DNA from: Flammeovirga pacifica
GTDB lineage: Bacteria > Bacteroidota > Bacteroidia > Cytophagales > Flammeovirgaceae
Length of the DNA: 64,000 bases
Direction: 5' to 3'
Assembly (NCBI RefSeq): GCF_000807855.2
Contig: NZ_JRYR02000001.1
Span: forward strand, 4,120,045 to 4,184,044
Shown here: positions 60,346 through 64,000 of the stretch, piece after piece
Layout of the letters: every line of letters begins with the position of its first letter
Position numbering within the stretch: the first letter of the stretch is position 1
Position numbers and translations under genes: made by a program
Notes under the pieces: model-generated
Told to the model about the DNA's origin: nothing
Seen by the model: only the letters and a program-made list of their open reading frames with translations
Databases searched by the model: none

Positions 60346-61347
60346 TTACTCAACGATTTTATCAATCTGTCGGAGTTCTTCTGCTGAGAACTCTATATTA
60401 TCTAGACAACCAATACTATCTAAAAGTTGTTTCTTACTGCTAGACCCGATAAGAACTGAGGTAACACTTTCATTTCTTACTAACCAAGCTAATGACATTT
60501 GTGCTAATGATTGATTTCTATTCATTGCAATTTCATTCAATGCTTTTACTTTATGGATCACCTCATCTGTTAAGTGTTCTTTATTTAAATGTACTTTGGA
60601 TGAATTGGCCATTCTGCTCTTTTCCGGAATTCCATTTAAATATTTGTTGGTCAACATTCCTTGTGCAAGAGGTGAGAAAACGATAGCTCCCTTTTTATGT
60701 TCTTTCAATTTATCAAAGATACCATCTTCAGGAGACCTATCTAATAAAGAATATCTACATTGATGAATGACGAAGGGTGTTCTTAACTCTTTGAAGAGTT
60801 GAACAGCTTTTTCTGTTTGGTCTGGCTCATATCTAGAAATACCTATATATAAAGCTTTACCTGATTTGACCAATTGATCTAAGGCTAACACCGTCTCTTC
60901 TAATGGTGTGTCGGCATCGAAGCGATGAGAATAGAAAATATCTACATATTCTAATCCCATTCTTTTTAAACTCTGGTCACAGCTAGAAATAATATGCTTT
61001 CTAGAACTGTTAATACCGTAGGGGCCTGGCCACATATCGTAACCTGCTTTACTACTAATTAATAATTCGTCTCTGTAAGGAAGAAAATTTTGCTTTAAAA
61101 TTCTGCCAAAATTTTCTTCTGCAGATCCATAGGGAGGCCCGTAGTTATTGGCTAAATCAAAATGAGTAATTCCGTTATCAAAAGCTGTTGTTGCAATTTC
61201 GGTAGCATTTTCAAAATTATCCATGTTCCCGAAATTGTGCCACATTCCTAAAGAGATAATAGGAAGTTTTAGTCCGCTATCTCCACATTTCCGATAAAAT
61301 ATTTTTTCATATCTATCTTGTGATGGAGAGTATATTGGTTTTATCAT
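60346..61347 (-). CDS. aldo/keto reductase, YghZ/Kv-beta-like
   Basis: A 333-residue TIM-barrel NADPH oxidoreductase. The catalytic Tyr is in DLANNYGPPYGSAEENFG, with Lys near LLISSKAGYDMWPGPYG. His lies in DIFYSHRFDADTPLEET and the nucleotide site in the VFSPLAQGMLTNKYL and VLIGSSSKKQLLD segments. The layout is that of glyceraldehyde-3-phosphate or methylglyoxal reductases of the YghZ group. Substrate unknown. It stands alone on the minus strand with a terminator. Confidence 0.9.
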   Translation of the reverse strand: MIKPIYSPSQDRYEKIFYRKCGDSGLKLPIISLGMWHNFGNMDNFENATEIATTAFDNGITHFDLANNYGPPYGSAEENFGRILKQNFLPYRDELLISSKAGYDMWPGPYGINSSRKHIISSCDQSLKRMGLEYVDIFYSHRFDADTPLEETVLALDQLVKSGKALYIGISRYEPDQTEKAVQLFKELRTPFVIHQCRYSLLDRSPEDGIFDKLKEHKKGAIVFSPLAQGMLTNKYLNGIPEKSRMANSSKVHLNKEHLTDEVIHKVKALNEIAMNRNQSLAQMSLAWLVRNESVTSVLIGSSSKKQLLDSIGCLDNIEFSAEELRQIDKIVE

Positions 61348-61579
61348 GTTATTTATTTTAAGAATAGTTCCTGATCAAATTACGAAGTATAAAATCAAAA
61401 AAACATCAAATTTTAATCGATTTGACAATAATCATCATTCAATTATCAACTTTTAATGATATATGTTCTTTTTTCAGTAAAACCTTTTGCACTATCCTAT
61501 TAAAAAATAGATGAAAACTTATTATCTTGGCATCCGAAAACGAAAATACTGATATAATTAGCAGAACTTTTAATAAGTA

Positions 61580-62560
61580 ATGAGAGAAATACAATTCAGA
61601 GAAGCCCTTAGAGAGGCGATGCAAGAGGAAATGCGTCGTGATAAAGATGTTTTTATCATGGGTGAGGAGGTAGCTGAATACAATGGTGCCTATAAAGTAA
61701 CTCAAGGAATGTTAGACGAGTTCGGTCCTGACCGTATTATTGATACTCCGATTGCAGAACTTGGATTTGCAGGTATTGGCGTGGGTGCAGCAATGAACGG
61801 TACTCGTCCGATTGTTGAATTCATGACTTTCAACTTCTCTTTGGTAGCGATTGACCAAGTAATCAACAGTGCAGCGAAAATTCTTTCGATGTCTGGTGGT
61901 CAATATTCAGCTCCAATGGTATTCCGTGGACCTACAGGTAACGCGGGTCAATTAGGTGCTCAGCACTCACAAAACTTTGAAAACTGGTACGCTAACACTC
62001 CAGGTTTAAAAGTAGTTGTTCCTTCTAATCCTTATGATGCAAAAGGACTTTTGAAAGCTTCTATTAGAGATAACGATCCAGTTATTTTTATGGAGTCTGA
62101 AGTGATGTATGCTGATAAAGGTGAAGTACCTGAAAGCGAATATATCATTCCTTTAGGAGTTGCTAACATTATTAAGGAAGGTACTGATGTAACTTTGGTA
62201 TCATTTGGTAAAATGGTTCACACGATTACTAAAGCCGCTGAAGAATTAGAGGCAGCAGGTATTTCTTGTGAGGTAATTGACTTACGTACAGTAAGACCAA
62301 TCGATTATGATGCAATCCTTACTTCTGTAAAGAAAACAAACCGTCTTGTTGTAGTGGAAGAAGCTTGGCCATTAGCGTCAATCTCATCTGAGATTTCTCA
62401 CCACATACAATTACATGCTTTTGATTACTTGGATTCTCCAGTAGTTAGAGTAGCATCTAAAGACGTACCTCTACCATATGCACCTACATTGATCGAAGAA
62501 ATTCTTCCAAATGTAGAGCGTACTGTAGATGCAGTGAAAAAAGTGATGTATAAAAAGTAA
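61580..62560 (+). CDS. pdhB: pyruvate dehydrogenase E1 component, beta subunit
   Basis: A 326-residue protein with the transketolase pyrimidine-binding domain (MREIQFREALREAMQEEMRR, then IIDTPIAELGFAGIGVGAAM). The C-terminal transketolase domain (about 200-326) includes EVIDLRTVRPIDYDAI and RVASKDVPLPYAPTL. It forms the E1 heterotetramer with PdhA, not encoded in the window. E2 is likewise elsewhere, so the complex genes are scattered. It has its own terminator. A 2-oxoisovalerate dehydrogenase beta subunit is the alternative. Confidence 0.92.
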   Translation: MREIQFREALREAMQEEMRRDKDVFIMGEEVAEYNGAYKVTQGMLDEFGPDRIIDTPIAELGFAGIGVGAAMNGTRPIVEFMTFNFSLVAIDQVINSAAKILSMSGGQYSAPMVFRGPTGNAGQLGAQHSQNFENWYANTPGLKVVVPSNPYDAKGLLKASIRDNDPVIFMESEVMYADKGEVPESEYIIPLGVANIIKEGTDVTLVSFGKMVHTITKAAEELEAAGISCEVIDLRTVRPIDYDAILTSVKKTNRLVVVEEAWPLASISSEISHHIQLHAFDYLDSPVVRVASKDVPLPYAPTLIEEILPNVERTVDAVKKVMYKK

Positions 62561-62598
62561 TCTAAATTACCTTATTTAGATTATAAACTTCATTATAT

Positions 62599-62640
62599 AA
62601 ACCTCTTGATTCAAGTATATTTGAGTCAAGAGGTTTTTTA
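62599..62640 (+). terminator. terminator of pdhB
   Basis: A 16-bp stem (aaacctcttgattcaa with ttgagtcaagaggttt, one mismatch) followed by T. Confidence 0.88.
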
Positions 62641-62679
62641 TTTAATAACCTCTGCTAACTAACTTTAAACCTACATGAA

Positions 62680-63147
62680 ATGAACCAAGGAACAGACATT
62701 GAGTACTCTTTAAAATTAATTGATGTATCCCAAATAGATCAAATAGCACCTTTATGGAAAAAGCTTTTTGCTTATCATCATGAAATGCGTCATCAGGTAG
62801 TATATGAACCTTCGGATACCGAGTGGATCAGAAGAAAAAATAAATTAAAAGATAAAGCGTGTGAAATGATTGTTTTACAAGCCCTATCAGAAAATAAGAT
62901 GATTGGTTACTTAGTGGCCTCTTTACAGAAGCTAGATCCAACATGTGGAGAAATAGATTCTTTATTTGTACTTGATGAATATAGAAGTGAGGGTGTTGGA
63001 GGAGCATTATTAGAAGAAGCACTTAATTGGTTTAATTATAAAGGAGTCATTCGTAAAAAATTAGCCATTGGGATAGAAAATGAAAGAGTTGTCAGCTTCT
63101 ATGAGAAATATGGATTTAAAGCTAAGAGGTTGATAATGGAAGGATAA
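62680..63147 (+). CDS. GNAT-family N-acetyltransferase
   Basis: A 155-residue protein with the acetyl-CoA binding segment FVLDEYRSEGVGGALLEEAL (motif A, pattern R/Q-x2-G-x-G/A). Conserved beta strands (MIGYLVASLQKLDP and EIDSLFV) precede it, and VVSFYEKYGFKAKRLIM closes it. The acceptor substrate is unknown. It lies 120 bp after pdhB beyond its terminator. Confidence 0.88.
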   Translation: MNQGTDIEYSLKLIDVSQIDQIAPLWKKLFAYHHEMRHQVVYEPSDTEWIRRKNKLKDKACEMIVLQALSENKMIGYLVASLQKLDPTCGEIDSLFVLDEYRSEGVGGALLEEALNWFNYKGVIRKKLAIGIENERVVSFYEKYGFKAKRLIMEG

Positions 63148-63260
63148 TATTCTTTTCGATTAAAGAATCATAGTCTTTCTGATAAAACCTATGAATAATG
63201 CTAACTGATTAAGAACACAAAAGGATTTAAAACTATTGAATTAGTTATTTATTTAAGCAC

Positions 63261-63292
63261 AACGGTCTCGTATTCAAAAATACGAGACCGTT
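63261..63292. terminator. 14-bp perfect hairpin between convergent genes
   Basis: Aacggtctcgtatt (63261-63274) and aatacgagaccgtt (63279-63292) form a perfect stem with a 4-base loop. There is no strong T run on either side, but its position between convergent genes suits termination. Confidence 0.75.
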
Positions 63293-63453
63293 CCATTTAT
63301 AATTAAAAGTCAAAATAAAATACCTCAATATCAGCATTTCGAATGCTCTTTTTTGTAAAATGTTCATTCTTACAAAATTGAGCCAATTGTTTAGGCATCT
63401 TTACTTTTTGATTTTTATATTGAAAAGCATCATTTATAAATTTTATTATGTAT

Positions 63454-64000
63454 TTACTGTTTAAACTGTGGCCCTTTAAAGACTTTAACTGCATTTCCTC
63501 TTTCTAATGCCAAGTGATTCATCCATTGTTGTTCTAGCTTTTCTTTAGTGTTTTCTAACCTTAGGATTTCGAATTTCTCTTTCATTTTTTCTAAAGCCTT
63601 TTGTTTATTCTGATACTGAGATTTCCCATCAGAAACCTCTACACTAACACCACTAGGAATATGGGTAACACGAACAGCCGTTTCTACTTTATTTCGATGC
63701 TGACCTCCAGGACCAGAGCCTCTGAATGTTTGGTATTGCAAATCCTTTGTATTTAGTTTTTCTATCTCTTTTTCTGAAAAAAAATCAATAGCTACAAACC
63801 AATTTTTACGTTTATGAAATTTTCTAAACGGACTTTTACCAATCCATTGAATGGTTCCTTTCCATTCTTTTAAAGACTCCTGTAATTGATGTCCACTGGC
63901 TTTTATGATCACAGAACTTAATGTATGGTGTAAAGGTCCATCGGTTCTAGAGAGTACTTGGTGTTCGATGTTTTTAGCTTTTAAATCGCTTAAAACCTCT
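63454..64000 (-). CDS. prfH: peptide chain release factor H, N-terminus beyond the window
   Basis: A class-I-type release-factor domain. GGQ is seen in FRGSGPGGQHRNKVETAVRV, followed by HIPSGVSVEVSDGKSQYQNK. The reading frame is open to the window edge with 29 more codons before the GTG at 63912 (LSRTDGPLHHTLSSVIIKAS near the start), so the true start lies outside. PrfH releases peptides from ribosomes with damaged 16S rRNA and is usually encoded next to the RNA ligase RtcB. The partner would be upstream, off the window. Confidence 0.9.
   Translation of the reverse strand, partial: EVLSDLKAKNIEHQVLSRTDGPLHHTLSSVIIKASGHQLQESLKEWKGTIQWIGKSPFRKFHKRKNWFVAIDFFSEKEIEKLNTKDLQYQTFRGSGPGGQHRNKVETAVRVTHIPSGVSVEVSDGKSQYQNKQKALEKMKEKFEILRLENTKEKLEQQWMNHLALERGNAVKVFKGPQFKQ

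Noticed and set aside
63303-63494. 63-codon minus-strand frame after prfH
   Set aside because: It starts inside prfH in another frame and shows no start signal or family. Part of it after 63453 could still be a remnant, but I cannot support it.

Overview
The window looks like a chromosomal segment of a marine Bacteroidota bacterium, most likely order Cytophagales. A Flammeovirga-like organism is my best guess, from general appearance only. The evidence is AT-rich DNA and promoters of the Bacteroidota type (TTTG about 19-20 bases upstream of TAnnTTTG). Shine-Dalgarno sequences are largely absent, and lineage-typical gene forms occur: an LpxC-FabZ fusion, a NagB/PIG-L fusion, Y_Y_Y/SpoIIE sensors, LytTR regulators and FadL-like barrels. 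I see no prophage, insertion sequence, CRISPR array, tRNA or rRNA gene. Most of the window is ordinary core genome with short accessory stretches between.

Layout. 1-8 kb: a basic secreted protein damaged by a tandem duplication, a TSUP exporter, serS, rpsT, a PagL-like barrel, a radical SAM enzyme, a NeuD-like acyltransferase and proS. 8-16 kb: a Gly/Met-Tyr-Pro repeat protein, a FadL-like porin, an HD hydrolase and the lipid A genes lpxD, lpxC/fabZ and lpxA, then an orphan ABC ATPase and a small lipoprotein. 17-23 kb: a dicarboxylate/amino-acid symporter, a second symporter fused to a periplasmic binding domain, and a large lipoprotein with an L,D-transpeptidase catalytic motif. 23-33 kb: envelope proteins of unknown role, a 1176-residue SpoIIE-type sensor phosphatase, a DUF4230-like protein, a SNF2 helicase and the SRP 4.5S RNA gene. 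33-37 kb: a RetSat/CrtI-like oxidoreductase fused to an FNR-type reductase, with a DUF2141 protein and a membrane LytTR regulator. 37-45 kb: the rimM/SPFH/pth/lipoprotein group, a hydrolase, an iodotyrosine-deiodinase-like flavoprotein, a NamZ-type muramidase and NagB-PIG-L. 45-55 kb: a CNNM/CBS protein, ilvE, trmD, two tiny paralogous lipoproteins, holB, clpP, clpX, ebfC, a glycosyltransferase and a PspC-like protein. 55-64 kb: a TPR/OmpA-like lipoprotein, an AraC regulator, a sulfatase, an aldo/keto reductase, pdhB, a GNAT enzyme and the 3' part of prfH, which runs off the window.

How genes work together. The lpx genes supply the first steps of lipid A synthesis, and the PagL-like protein may trim the product. 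NamZ and NagB-PIG-L suggest peptidoglycan or amino-sugar salvage. ClpP and ClpX form one protease. Genes the automatic calling would miss or distort are the 4.5S RNA, the two lipoproteins of 43-46 residues, and several start codons that promoter position or signal peptide moves downstream. All functional calls rest on reading motifs; no database search was run.
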